Source of the DNA: Pelagophyceae sp. CCMP2097
Taxonomy: Eukaryota; Sar; Pelagophyceae
Assembly: GCA_026770575.1 (NCBI GenBank)
Contig: MU657213.1
Location: forward strand, 291,333 to 355,332
Direction of reading: 5' to 3'
DNA: 64,000 bases
The notes under the pieces were generated by a model, which did no database searches, was not told where the DNA came from, and was given only the letters and a program-made list of their open reading frames with translations. Each line of letters starts with the position of its first letter. The stretch's first letter is position 1. Positions 21,181 through 32,683 of this stretch are shown piece by piece. The position numbers and the translations under genes were made by a program.

Positions 21181-22929
21181 CTAGCAGGGCCGCGCCTTGG
21201 CCGGCGAGTGCGGCGAGTGCGGCGATTTTGGGGACATGGCGTCGGCGTCCAACGCCATAGTCTCTGCATCGAACCACCCCCACGAGGCCACGCGAGAAAT
21301 GGCGTGCTTGCACGACCGCTCCGCCTCGAGCCGGGCCTCGCCCTCGGCACCGCCGGGGGGCGCAGAGCCGTCGAGGCGGAGGACGTCGGCCTCGGAGGCC
21401 TCGCCGTCTGAAAGGTGCACAGTAGAGGCGCAGTCGTCCGTATACGACGCATCGCCGTCCGCGTCGTCCGGCGACAGCCTACGGGGCGGGTCCGAACGAG
21501 GCCTGGCGGCCGCGGCGCCAACTTCGGGCAGACGCACCCGCCCTGCGCGCTCGCCGGCCGCGCCCGCGTGTGGCGCGGCACGAGCACGCCCGCGCGGTGC
21601 TCCAGCGCCATGGCGACCTAGCGCGGCTCGTGCGGCGTGGACCCAATCGGTACAAACACCATTCGCACCAATCCCCCACACCTCAGATGTAAACCCATCG
21701 CACCGACCCCCAAACGCGACTCACCATGACGAAGAAGATGTGCACGCTGTCGTAGCGGTCCGTCGACGGAAACCCGGACCATGCCGGGCCGAAGTGGTCC
21801 ATGTCCGAGACGAAGACGGCGGGCGCGCCCGGGAGCGCCGTGTCCTCGCGCGCGCAGAGACCTGGGGGTCGACAGAGGCTTCAAAGGGCGACGACCCTTC
21901 GCCGCTTGTAAGGCATGCGCACCGTCGACGGCACACTCGTAGCGGTAGCGGTAGTACTCGACGATTGGCGAGAGGAGCGACCTCGGTTGGTGCGTCGCGG
22001 AGCCGCAGAGGCACACCGTCGGCACCCAGTCGCGCGCGTCGGGCATGGCGGCCTTGAGCCACCACGTCTCTGGCCTTGAGGCGTAGTACGCGCGCCGCGA
22101 CGCGTAGCCGAGGTCCGTCACCGCGCGGCGGCCGGAACCGCCGAGGATCCTCTCGGTGATGAAGCCCACCACACCCTGCCTACGTTCAACGCGAGTCTTG
22201 AACCATCGCAAGTCTCGAATCATGGGCCTCGCATTTTCGTTCCTCGCGGGCATGCACACGCACTGCAGCTGCGTGCCGAGGACGTCGTTGCCGACGATGC
22301 TGCCTCCGTGCGGGCCTTGTGCGGAGACGAACGCGGCAATATTGGACCGCACGGACCGCGGCGCGGCGTAAATGGCCTGCTCGACGTCGATGGCGCCCTT
22401 GGAGTGCGCGTAGATGATGACGTGTCGCGTCAGCGTCAGGTCGGCGAGCTCGGCGGAAAGGACGGCGGCGTTGCGCTCGACGGTCGAATCCGAGTCAACT
22501 TTTGAGACTCGAAAGTCAATGGCCAGCTTCTTCAGCGTCTCCGTCAGAGCCTAGAAGGACGCAGTCGAGCGAGGCCCCGAAGAACCACCCTCTTCGAGGG
22601 CCTAAAACGTTGGCCGTCTCCAAAGGCTCGCCGAGGAAACGCACCCCAAAGTAAAACGGGTACCACTTCGTCCACAAACCCGGAACGAGGAGGACGCAGA
22701 CCGCGTCCCAACCCTGCGCGCGGTCCGACGCGATGCGCGGGGCGCCCAGAGCTTCGATGACCGCGGACCGCGTGAGCGTGCCCTTGTGCGTTCCCGCCCT
22801 TGCTTTCTTCAGCCTTGCCAGCTTCGAGTGGAACGACGGCGTGACGTCGATCACCGGCGTTTCCGCGTGTTGCGAGACGAGCCAGCCCTGGTGGCCCTCG
22901 GAGTGCGTCTTGAGATCTGTCGAGCCCAT
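21181..22929 (-). CDS. Alpha/beta hydrolase (lipase-like)
   Basis: Serine hydrolase of the lipase class. Five exons: 22929..22609, 22550..21923, 21861..21725, 21617..21538, 21478..21181, all phase-consistent. The strand before the oxyanion region reads VCVLLVPGLWTKWYPFYF, and the nucleophile elbow is HVIIYAHSKGAID, an AHSKG version of GxSxG. A candidate catalytic His is in MDHFGPAWSG, following an acid-containing strand APAVFVSD. Start is the first ATG after an in-frame stop (MGSTDLKTHSEG). No signal peptide. The C-terminal ~100 residues are acidic and Ser/Pro-rich (DDADGDASYTDD, SPKSPHSPHSPAK), likely disordered and phosphorylated. Substrate lipid or ester is unknown. Confidence 0.8.
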
Positions 22930-23047
22930 GCTCTCAGCCCACGAGTGCAAATCGCCTACATGCTCCTTCGGACCGCACGACGCTGTCTCCACTGGCGTGG
23001 CCTCTGCTGCCGCTCACGACTTCAACGTTCTTATTTGTTTCCAACCA

Positions 23048-23883
23048 TCATGTCGACGCGGCATGCTTGCGGCCGAGTGACTCCAACGCAGCGGCAAACG
23101 ACAAGTCGTGGCCCGCGCGTCGCTTCTGCACCGTGCGCACGCCCACGAGCGTCGTGATCGCCGCCACCATCTACGATTCTCGGTCAAACGCCATTGGACC
23201 ACAGGCGACGGACGTACCGCGAGCGACGTCGCGCCCGTGCGCGCCAGCACTTTGGCCACCAGCGCCGCGCCGACGGCGCCGGCCTGCGCCCGGACCGTGC
23301 CGCGGCTCACCGACAGACCTAGCAGCGCGGTCGACGTCAAGTCCGGGGTGTGCGGCGAGCACCGCAGATTTTCACCAAAAACGATCCGGCGAACTCACCG
23401 CGGTGCACGACCTGGTCGACGATGGAGCCGACGAGGAAGAGCGTGCCGCCCGTGCGCGCCACCGCCGCGAGCTAACGAGGACGGATTGAGTGGGAAGTGC
23501 GCGGTCCTCCCTTCAAGCACGCTCACCTTGCCGACGCCGAGCATGCCGAGCGAGGGCGGCGGGACTGCAAAGTAGCGCGACCGGAGCTTGCGCAGGCGGC
23601 GGCGCGCCTCGCGCGTCACGCGCCGCGCCGAGCCCGAGACGCGCGTCTGCTTCGGTTCGCCAAAGTCTCGAGTCGAGGCGCCCGCGGCGATCAAATCTGC
23701 TTCCGCCGAGACGATCGAGTCCTCGACGCTCGCGACGTCGGCGCGCGCCGCGCGCGCCAGCCTGCGGGGGGGCGTGCGGGGCATCACAGAACGCGGGGCG
23801 TCAACGTACCGCCCGAAGTGGAAGAGCGCCACACAGGCCCCGACGCAGCCGCACGCCGCGGCGATGCCGCCCCGGCTCGACAT
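23048..23883 (-). CDS. Small membrane protein of unknown function
   Basis: Four exons (23883..23527, 23471..23399, 23318..23218, 23170..23048) with GT-AG introns and matching phases give a ~217-residue protein. An N-terminal hydrophobic segment (AAACGCVGACVALFHFG) may be a signal anchor. The second half contains two or three short hydrophobic stretches: VARTGGTLFLVGSIVDQ, GAVGAALVAKVLART, and MVAAITTLVGVRTV, separated by basic residues. Such a layout suits an organelle membrane protein. I do not recognise the family. Its stop lies about 120 bp from the start of the hydrolase gene on the same strand. Confidence 0.6.
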
Positions 23884-24139
23884 GACCGCCGAGCCCGGGC
23901 TCGGACTGACCTGCGCGGGGGCGGGCCCCGAGCCGAGGAGATAAAAGGGAAGGAAGCGAATCCGAGAAATCCTTTTTTAAAAATCTAAAAAAAGTTTAGC
24001 GAACAGAACAGTGTCAAAAAAATGGGTCAAGCCTCCACGCCAGGCCGTGGACGGACGAACTGCGGCCGGTTCGTTTACGCAATAAGGCGCAACGTCCGAG
24101 TGGCCTCTTTGTGACCGTTGTGTGGCCGATGCAAGGGTG

Positions 24140-27100
24140 TCATACGGAGGTGGGTCGTTTCCCGAAGAAGACCTTTCTTTGCGAGATCAGCAGCGCCGTC
24201 AGCGACTCGCTCAGCGGGATGCCCATGAGCGCGCTCGTCACCACCGCCCACGGGCCCGCGCGGTCCTCAGAGTCGTCCAAACGAAGGAAGAGCCTAGTGA
24301 GGCGTGAGGGTTGATTACTTATATCCTAGTAAAAGTCATCAAATCGGACCGATCGGACTCGCAGGCTCTGCGGGTCCGATGGGCAACGAGGCGACTTACT
24401 TCCGGTCGATTCGACGCATGACGTGGACGCTCAGCGGCGCGATTGCTAGGAGGACTACTGTCGAAGAGAGCACATCCAGGTATGTCGTCCTCGAGATGAG
24501 TTCGAGATGGTGCGCCCTTGCCGCGACAAACAGCGCAACTTCGGAGACCTGGCCGAAGAGGACGCCCGCGCCGAGCGAGGCGCCGCGCGAGAAGCCGAGG
24601 ACGTAGAGTACGAGCGCGACGACGCCCAACTTTACTACTAGTACGCCGCAGACGCGCAGGCCAATCGTCGCCGCATGGGCCCGCACGTACTGCGGCGACG
24701 CCACCAAGCCCAGCGACGCGACGTACATGCCGCCGAAGAGCGAGGCCAGGGGCGCGACTGCGTGCGAGACGCGCTGCACGTGTTTGGTGCCCACCAGGAC
24801 CAACCCCGCGAACAGCGCGCCCGCCTCGTGCGACAGCTTGAGCCTGCGTGTATAGCGCTTTCGAAGCTGCTTTCGCGATCACCTTTGCGATTCCATCTTT
24901 GGTGTTTTCCTTTGCCAAGACATCTCTCTCTGGCGTGCCTCTCACGACTGTCCTTCCCGCGGATATGATTCCAAAGCGCCGACGCGGCCATATTGCCGGT
25001 CCGCGGCCAGCGCCATGGCCAGCGCGTAGCCGACGACGCAGAGGCCGAAGGAGGCGTCGTTCTATTGGGGGGCGTCTCAGACACACCGTCAGACAGCCCA
25101 CTAAAATGCCCCGCGCAGTCCGACGACGACGACTCGCCGAGATGCGCCGCGACCGCGCGCCGAGCGGCGTCGCGGCCTTGGCCGCCGCTTCGGGAGCCTC
25201 CTAAATCGCGCGGTCAGCGAATCATCGACAAACGTATCGCGCGTCCGAGGCAGCCGCGACTGACCACCGATTCCGGCGTGGCGGCGTCCGTCTCGGTGGC
25301 GGTGTTTGTAGGCGAAGGGGCCCGCTTCGTCGGCGAAGCTGGGCGATGCTTCGCCGGGGCCTCGTCGTCGTTTTCGCCCTGGGAGAACATGGCATCGAGG
25401 AGCCTCGGGAGCAGCCTTCGGGCGGCGAGGACGCCGAGGCCGAGCGTAAAGGCGTAGCCGAAGATGTAGAGCACAATGTCGAAGGCTGTCGCCGACCTGA
25501 GCGAGAGTTCCTGAACGGCCGTCGGCAACGCCAACAGCGGCGCGAGGACCAAGTCTTGGACCGACAAGAGCTCGACGACGGTGTGGCCGAAGACGGTGTC
25601 GTCGAGGTTGGCCTCGCGCATCGTCGAGAGCACCGTGGAAGAGGAAGACAGCGAGAAAGCAGCCGCGACGAGCATCGCCTCGGCGTTGGACCTCACACAT
25701 CGATGCGCCGCGGACGCAGTTGCCACATAGATTTTCTACACGGTTGCATGCACCGACTCACGTGGCCACGTTGGATACGCTTGCCCAGAAGACGGAGGCT
25801 AAAAGTAAAACGAGCGCGAATCCCGCGGAGAACGCGCGTCTGGCGGCAAGAAACTGCGGCCGCTGCGCCCTTGGCGCTTGGTCGGACCCGGAAACGTCGC
25901 TGGAGTTGACAGAGTCGTCGGAATCGTCATCTGACTCGGTCCACGCCTCGTCCTCCAGGGCGTCGTGCCCAGACCCATCCGCGTGGCTCGGCAGCGGCCG
26001 AGAGCGATGGTGCAGCTGCGATGGCGCAGGCTTATTGGCCGCCGGGCTCCCGCGGGTCTTGCGGTCCAAACGTTTCTTTCGATGGTCGTAATAGTGGGAA
26101 TACATGAGACCGTGGGAAAAGAGGAGGAAAATGCTTCCGAACTGCGCCAACGTCTCGGCCTGCTCCAAATTGCGCACGAGGTCCAGGCACGACCTAAAGC
26201 TCGTATGGCGACACTTTCTGGAACGTCACTGGGACGCGGGTCGCCACGGCCCGACCACAACGCCGCCGAGCATGTAGCCAAGCGTCGCGGGCGCGCGGCA
26301 CAGCGCGGCGAGGAGGCCGCCGACGGCCGTGGCGAGCGAGAGCACGACCATGTCCTAGAGAGGTTTACTAGAGCTCTAGGTTTCCTAGAGCTCTTGCCGC
26401 ACCTGCAGGAAGCGCGTGTCCAAATGGAGCATTGCTGGATCGGCCCTGGACCGGAGCTCGGCGAAGCGTCTGGACCGCGGGTCGTGCAGTTCTGGGAGGA
26501 GAGAGTCTTCGTGCTCTATCAAATAGTCTTCCAACTGCGAATCGTTGTGCAACCCCAACTGTTTCGCCACCCGCCGCCGCTCCGCGGGCCCGAGGAGCTG
26601 GTGCATGGACTCGACCTCGCCCGTCTCGTAGTCGATGAGGATCTTGCCGCCTCGAAGTCGTTCGGCGACCCTCGCGCGTCTTTCGGCGTGCCTCGCCGCC
26701 TCCAACGCCTTCTCTGACGACCCCACCGCCGTCCGCGCTTCGGCCAACTCGCTGCGCGTGGCGTTGATCGTCGTCACTAGTGCGGCGAGGTCGTTGCGCA
26801 TGTCCTGCAACCGCGAGGCGAGGACGCCGTTGGAGCTGCGCGTCCACCAGGGCCCCGAGGCGTTTGCAAACGCGGCCAGGACGGAAGACATGTCGCTCTC
26901 CACTCGATGTTCCACCGCCTCGACGCGCAGCAGAGCGTCCGAGACGTCGCCCACTTCTCGCGCGGCGCCTAGCGGGGCGAGCTGACACTGCGCGACCTCG
27001 GCGCGTCCGCGCAAGGCATCGCGCCGACGCACCTCGCAGGCGCAGCTTGCGCCGCGTGGTGTCCTTCCACAGCAGCACCTCTGGGAGCAGCGCCTTCGGG

Positions 27101-27243
27101 AGCAGCGCCTCCGGGAGCGCCTCGGGCGGCGGCGCGCGCGTCCGGTTCTCGACGTCGATCGCCGGTGGACCTGGACCCAAAGGACCATCAGCGATGCAAA
27201 GCACCGCCGCAGCGACCGCGATGGCGCAGCGCAGGCCACCCAT
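24140..27243 (-). CDS. CPA2 cation/proton antiporter with signal peptide and coiled coil (TMCO3/KEA-like)
   Basis: Membrane exchanger of the CPA2 (KefB) family, probably K+ or Na+/H+ exchange in an endomembrane or plasma membrane. Exon 1 27243..27033 encodes a signal peptide (GGLRCAIAVAAAVLCIA). Exon 2 26968..~26398 is a coiled coil with several hundred bases of Leu/Arg/Glu heptads (LVTTINATRSELAEA, AERRRVAKQLGLH). The transporter follows: TLGYMLGGVVVGP, AETLAQFGSIFLLFSHGL, AFSLSSSSTVLSTMREA, VELLSVQDLVLAPLLAL, EAGALFAGLVLVGTK, SLFGGMYVASLGL, GVLFGQVSEVALFVAA. A final exon 24293..24140 is joined by a classic gtaagt intron that completes a Lys codon. An acidic Ser/Asp loop sits between early helices. 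Signal peptide plus coiled coil plus KefB resembles animal TMCO3 and plant KEA4-6. Several internal junctions (25.2-24.9 kb) are approximate. Confidence 0.85.
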
Positions 27244-27477
27244 GCGCACGGCCGGCCCGCCACGGGCGCCGCGGGCGAGTGCGTCAGCTGGTGCGGCGCG
27301 GCTGAAGCACCAGGTGGTCCCGCAGAAACGACTGCGTTTTCGCCAAACGCGCGCCGGGTTTCCGCGCGCGGAAATCCGCCTCGTCCCAAACGCTGTGAAG
27401 CCTTCTTCGGCCGGCGCCGACGTTTCCGCCGCGGGTCCGCTCCGATCCGTGCCCGGCTGCTGGCTCGGAGCCGTAGC

Positions 27478-28994
27478 ATGGTCTCTGGCCGCTTCGTAAC
27501 CGTGGCATTGCTGGCATCCCTCTTCCCCGGCTGCCTCGGCGCCGCCGCCGACGCCGACGCCGCCGACGTGCGCATCGCGTCTTACAACGTGCGCGTCGCG
27601 TCCAAGTGGGCCCGCGACGACGGCTTCGACAAGATGCACCGCCGTACGTGGGAAGAACGTCGCAGCAAAGTGCGTCTTGACGGGACGAAGCGGCGCGCCA
27701 GAGGCAAGCGTCGCAGGTCGCGAAGATGATCGAGATCGCAAGCTGCTCCGTCGTCGGTGAGTCAGGCAGGCAGTCCGTGATCGGTGAGGTCCCTTTGATT
27801 GTGGCGGCGGTAGGCTCGCAAGAGGGTCTGGGCTGGCAGCTCGACGAACTCATCCAACTCATCGGCCCCAAGACGTGGCGCCGCATCGGTGTCGGCCGCG
27901 TCGGCGTGCGTCGGAGCATGCGCGGGAGCGGGAGCGCCTCTTTGGAGCTCCGCGGTCGCAGCACCCCGCTGCATCACGAAGCGTAGGACGGCACGGACGA
28001 CGACGAGACGGCGGGCATCCTGTACGACTCTGCGCGCCTGGCGCTCGTCGATTCGGGCGACTTTTGGTTGTCGGAGACGCCTGAAAAGTCGTCCAAGAGC
28101 TGGGGCGCCTCACTCCCGAGGCTCGCCACCTGGGCCGTCTTCCAAACAAACGGCCGAAAGTTCGCCGTGCTGAACACGCACTTTGACCACCAGTCGGCCA
28201 CCGCGCGGAGGCAGTCGGCGCGGCTGTTGCGGGAAAGAGCGCTGGCGCTGGAGGCGCGGTTTGGGGCGCCGGTTTTTGTCACGGGCGACTTTAACGCGGA
28301 CAAGACCGAGGCGTGGCACGACGAGTGCGTCTCCGTCGCGTGGATCGGCTCTTGCGAGAGGCGCATGGATCTATCTTCTCGAGTCCCTTGCTTTGAAAAG
28401 GTGTGCAGACCCTTCTTTTAGGCTCGTCCAAGACGCCACTCCTTTTAGGCTCCTCCAAGACGGCGGCCTCGTCGACGCGTGGTCGTCGGCGGCGGCCCGC
28501 GCCTGCGGCGCGTGCGCGGCGTCGACGTACCACGCCTGGCGCGGGGCGTACAAGCGCGTCGACGTGGAGCTCGCGCTGTCGGGTCTCAAGTGCGAATTCT
28601 CGGGAATCTCGGGAAACGCCCATCGAAAGCGCCGCGCGAACGGTCGAATTTGCAGGCACATCGACGGCATCTTCGCGACGCGGTCCGCGCTCGCGCAGGG
28701 CGAAGTGAGCATCCTGCCGAATTTTAGAGAGCTTTACTTGAATCCATCAAAGAGTCGGATTTGAGAGAGCCCTCATTCCCGACGCGATTCAATATCGACG
28801 ACGTTTGCGGACCGCCTTTGAGCGGACTCCGCTAGATCGTGCTCGCGCGCATGATCACCGACGACAAGCGGCGGCAAGTTTACGGCGGGCCCTTTGCGTC
28901 GGATCACTATCCCGTCGTCGTCACCTTCCGCTTTTTCCAAGCCGCCGAAACGGAGCCGGCCGGGAGGGCTCAGGACGAGCGGGATCAACTCTAG
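27478..28994 (+). CDS. Secreted endonuclease/exonuclease/phosphatase-family hydrolase
   Basis: DNase I-fold metal-dependent phosphoesterase. Exons 27478..27669, 27717..27756, 27814..27899, 27987..28324, 28449..28704, 28836..28994. Signal peptide: SGRFVTVALLASLFPGCLG. Fold motifs in order: VRIASYNVRV, catalytic Glu in GSQEGLGWQL, RIGVGRDG, LVDSGDFWLSETPEKS, NTHFDHQSATARRQSA, VFVTGDFNADKTEAW, GRICRHIDGIFAT and the terminal FASDHYPVVVTF. All catalytic positions (N, E, D-H, D-N, D-H) appear kept. An insertion rich in Lys/Arg near ISGNAHRKRR is unusual. The acceptor of exon 5 lies in a tandem duplication giving two possible splice sites 33 bp apart. Substrate could be nucleic acid or a phosphate ester. 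Confidence 0.88.
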
Positions 28995-29013
28995 ATTCAC
29001 ACATGCTTAAATT

Positions 29014-30185
29014 TTACACACCCAGACGACCGTTCGCGCGTCTCCGCGGCGACGTCCGTGTGTCAAGGCCGAGGGGCGGCGGCACGATCCGTTCGCGCTC
29101 AAATGTCTGGACGATCCACTTTTCGTCGATTGCGGGCTGGGAGCAGTGCGTCGTGCGCGCGTCCGGGAGCCTTGTCGTCGCGACCGAGGGAAAGAAGACG
29201 CAGGCGTCGCCGGCCGTCGGGGCAACCTCGCGTGACCTGGTACGGTACGGGCCTTTCCACCGGCATGCCGACGCGGGCTTCCTTTCCACCGGCATGCCCG
29301 ACGCGGGTTTCGACGGCGATTGCGAGGCGGTCAAAGTACGTTGCACCCCCGTGCTCCACGTCGTTGAGGTAGACGATGCACGTCGAGACGCGCTGCCCGC
29401 CCAGATGCGCCCACCTGCCCGCGGGGTCTCGATGCGAGGTCTCACAAAGAGGCTCCGGGGGGTCCGTTCTCTCGTGTGCCCCTCGCGCGCCAGTCGCCTC
29501 ACTCATGCGCCGTCGCAGAGGCGTCGTTGTGCGTGTCGAAGCGGTCGCCGTGGAGGTAGCGCGTCAGGACTGGGGCCTCGAGGTGCGACGCGTCGGTTTT
29601 CAGGAGAGTCGCGACGCGTTGAGCGACGAGCGACCCGAGTTCGGCATCCAACTGGCACGCCGCCGATGCTCGCCGCTTTGAAACGTTTGCGCCGAGCGCG
29701 GCGCGGACGGCGAGGCCCAGGAGTGCAGCGCACAATGTCGCTGCGAGGAGCACCTCGCCGCCGGCGGAGACGGCGGCCGCGAAACCGTCGATTTCTGCGA
29801 CGCGAATAATCTTCGGCACGGGCGCGGCGGCGAGGAGCGGCAACAGCAAGGCGAGCCTCGAGGTGTCAAACTGGACTTCGGGCGGCCTCGAGGACGTCAG
29901 TGATGTCGCCGCTTTGGAGGCGAGGAGCCGCTTGCACTCGTCTCTTGAGAGCAAGTTGCGGACGTGGTACACCCGCGGCTCGTCGCACAGCACGGCATGC
30001 GCCGCCGCGCGGCCCCGCGCGGGCCGGACGTCGAGGGCGCGCGGCGGCGAGGACGCCCGCGCGCCGGGCAGCCGGCGACCCGCTGTTCCGACCGCACTGA
30101 GTGGGCCACCCGCGCGCCTGTGGGCCACTGGGCTCCGCAGGCTCGACGTCCCCCGCAGCGCCACGACGAAGACGAGGCGCAGCAT
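29014..30185 (-). CDS. Prolyl 4-hydroxylase-type 2OG-Fe(II) oxygenase
   Basis: Secretory-pathway dioxygenase. Exon 1 30185..29503 starts with a hydrophobic leader (LRLVFVVALRG), followed by VYHVRNLLSRDECKRLL typical of the P4H N-terminal part, a membrane-like segment (AATLCAALLGLAVRAAL), and RYLHGDRFDTHNDAS with the Fe ligands His and Asp. Exon 2 starts at 29414: QRVSTCIVYLNDVEHGGATY. Exon 3 gives AGDACVFFPS and the distal His in THCSQPAIDEKW. The internal hydrophobic insertion between substrate-binding part and catalytic core is unusual for P4H and could be a transmembrane span. The last intron contains a 29-bp tandem duplication and its donor is weak (gtcgaa). The Lys that normally binds 2-oxoglutarate is probably the one in DEKW. 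Confidence 0.85.
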
Positions 30186-30421
30186 GGCGGCGAGAACCGA
30201 GGCTGGAACGCTGGAGGATACGTAAGCCTTGAAGTTCTTGCGAATTCTTGCGGTGTTCTGGCAAGGGTTAGGGTACTACTTTGTTTTTTGAACTTTCCCG
30301 AAGGATTTCAAAGGTGGGCACCAGAGTCGGCAGGTGGCGCCTCTCCGCTCCCGCGCAGCGGACCGTCCCTGAGCCGCTCCCAAATGCAGTCTCCCTTGGA
30401 GACTCCGGCTACATGTCTTGC

Positions 30422-32683
30422 TTAAGTCGGCCCGTAGAACCCGTACCTCCGCCGCCACGTGCGTTCGTTTAGCCCGCACGCGTCGCGGTGCTTCTTCAGC
30501 CTGGCGCGCATCGCCGGCGTCTCCAGCAGGCCGCAGACGTCGCTAATTGCGCCGTGCGTTTTACAGGCGCGGCATTCGACCGCGAAACAGGTGGCGCTCG
30601 ACCGGGAGACGGACCTGGAATTCGCGTAGCTGAACGAGTCGTCGCAGAGCTTGTACTTCTCCAGCTCCTTTTTGACCTAGAAAGAAGCGTGTGCCGTTGT
30701 CCTTGGCCGAGGCACGATTGGTCGTCCTTCTGCGCTCCACTGAGTCCTTCACCGAGCCGCGCCCTTTCGAGCCCCGCCTCGAGTCGGCCTTGCTCCGCCC
30801 TGATCGCAAGCAATACGCACGTCTGGCTTGTCGGCAAGGCCGGCTTGGAAGAGTCGTTTGCAAAAGATGCGTTGCGTTTTCTCGTAGACGTAAAAATCCA
30901 ACTCATAAGATGCAAAGGCGAACCGGCACGCCTCGGAGTCGTAGCGCAGCGCAGACGCCGGCGAGCACTTGACGGCCAACGAATTGGACTGCCCTACGAC
31001 CGGGCGTAGAGGGCCGGCGGAGGCACAATGGGCACGCGGAGGACTGACTCGTCTGCTTAAAGTCGGCGGGGTCCAGGACGGTGATGCCGAACGTGTGGTA
31101 GGCGAGGTAGACGCTGGCGTTGTAGGCTTCTAGAAATCCGAAAAATGCGTGGTCACCCAAGGCCGCCACGGCCAAGTCGGCGTGCTCCACCGACAGATAA
31201 GACGAGGCGTTCCGGTAGCCGTGGCAGCCCGTCGTCATGGCGCAGGTGCCGCGGCTGCACTTTTGCGCCTGCAGGCAGTCTCGCGAGGCGCCGAACATCT
31301 TCGTCAAAATGTTGCTGTACTCGTCCAGCCCGAGGAACTCCTTAAAGGTATACACGTGCTTCGGTGTCTTGAACCGGCTCGGCGCCACCCACAACCCCGG
31401 CCGGAGGCCGTATGCGTCGTAGTTTGGCGAATGGCCGCGGTAGAAGAATGCAGATACTGCTCGCACGAACGGCGAACGCAGCCTGCGTCGTGACTCGAGG
31501 GGTTTCTGACATCGGTCGAAACGTACATGGTCATGGAGTTGGCGCCGGACTGTGTGCAGCAGGCGCCGGGTGTGATTTCGCCGTTTTGGAGCTTTTCGGC
31601 GGTTTTTCGGCAAGTTTCCGCTCTCGCGTCCACCTGGCCGACTTTCGGGAGCGGTCTTCCCGGCACGCCGTACGTCACGTTGGGCGCGACGCTCCTGGCG
31701 AGCTCGCCGAGTTGCTCGAGGGCGGCGCTGTTGGCTTTGTCGAAGACTCTGGAACGAAGTCGCGGCTTCAGGAATGCCCAGTCCACACCCGTAGTCGCGA
31801 AGAACTCGACGCGCTTCGCCATGGGCCACGTCTCGTAGGACCGGACGCGCATCTGCAGCTGGTCCAGGCGGCCGAGGCCGTTGTTGTTGAACAGTTTGCC
31901 GCCTCGCAAATCCTGCAGCTCGAACGGCCTCCCCGGCGACGCTCTCGCGCCAAACGTCGCGAGCTCCGCGGCGTCGGGCACTGCGCGCAACGCGTAGCGC
32001 ATAAACGCGCTCACGGTCGCGCGGTACCAATCCGTGCCGCAGCAAGGTACCATCGGGAGTCTGTCCATATTGGACGTGTGCTTCCCGATGCCTTGGACCA
32101 AGGGGCACGTCGACGCCGTCGCGAAGCAGGAGCCCTCGGAGACGCAGACATCGGGGACGCAGCACGGGTTGGAAGAGGCGATTTGGGGGTTCTTGACGCA
32201 CGCGACCTTTTTCGTCAGCGAGGCGAAGGCGGTGCCGCCGGCCTTCCTACGTCCGAGTTGGGCGTCGCGCTCGCTTCAAAACATGGTGCACGCATGCGTT
32301 TCCGGCATCGTTTCGCAGACGCGGCTCCGCGCGGCACGTGCGTCCAGTGGACCACGAAGAGCTCCTCCCCGCACGCCCGCTCGCCGCTTGCCGCGTCGTC
32401 GAAGGCATCGCGCGAATCGCCGACGGAAAATCCGCCGGCGTCGACGCGCGCGCCTCCGCCGACGGTGGCGACGCGCGCGCCTCCGCCGCCGCCGTCGTCG
32501 GCGCCGCCGTCAGCGGCGGGGCCGTCGTCGGCGGCCGGCGCCACGCTGCGCGGCCCGGACGACGGCGCCGCGCTGCGCGGCCACGCCGCGCCGTCGTCCT
32601 GCGGGCCGCGGAGCAGCAGCGTCGAGAAGATGACGGCGCCGGCGCAGGCCGCCAGGCAGCGCAGCGCCCGGACCGTCGGCATC
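30422..32683 (-). CDS. Sulfotransferase, type II Golgi membrane form
   Basis: PAPS-dependent sulfotransferase. Exons 32683..32333, 32246..31527, 31482..31049, 30993..30821, 30676..30422. A signal anchor near the N-terminus (AACAGAVIFSTLLL) and a disordered Gly/Asp-rich stem fit a Golgi type II enzyme. The 5'-phosphosulfate loop is VVHWTHVPKAGGTAF, completed only if intron 1 is read as GC-AG; the 3'-phosphate site is MLRSPFVRAVSAFFYRGH. Later motifs EYSNILTKMFG and DHAFFGFLEAYNASV are common in algal members. Six Cys in the middle (CCVPDVCV, PCCGTDW, QKCSRGTC) and five more in the C-terminal exon (ECRACKTHGA, DVCGLL) suggest disulfides in the lumen. Acceptor substrate, sugar or protein, is unknown. 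Confidence 0.87.

Noticed and set aside
26368..27741. 457-codon minus-strand Arg-rich frame over the antiporter start
   Set aside because: It reads through the signal-peptide exon and coiled coil in mixed frames; spliced frames give the expected leader and heptads.
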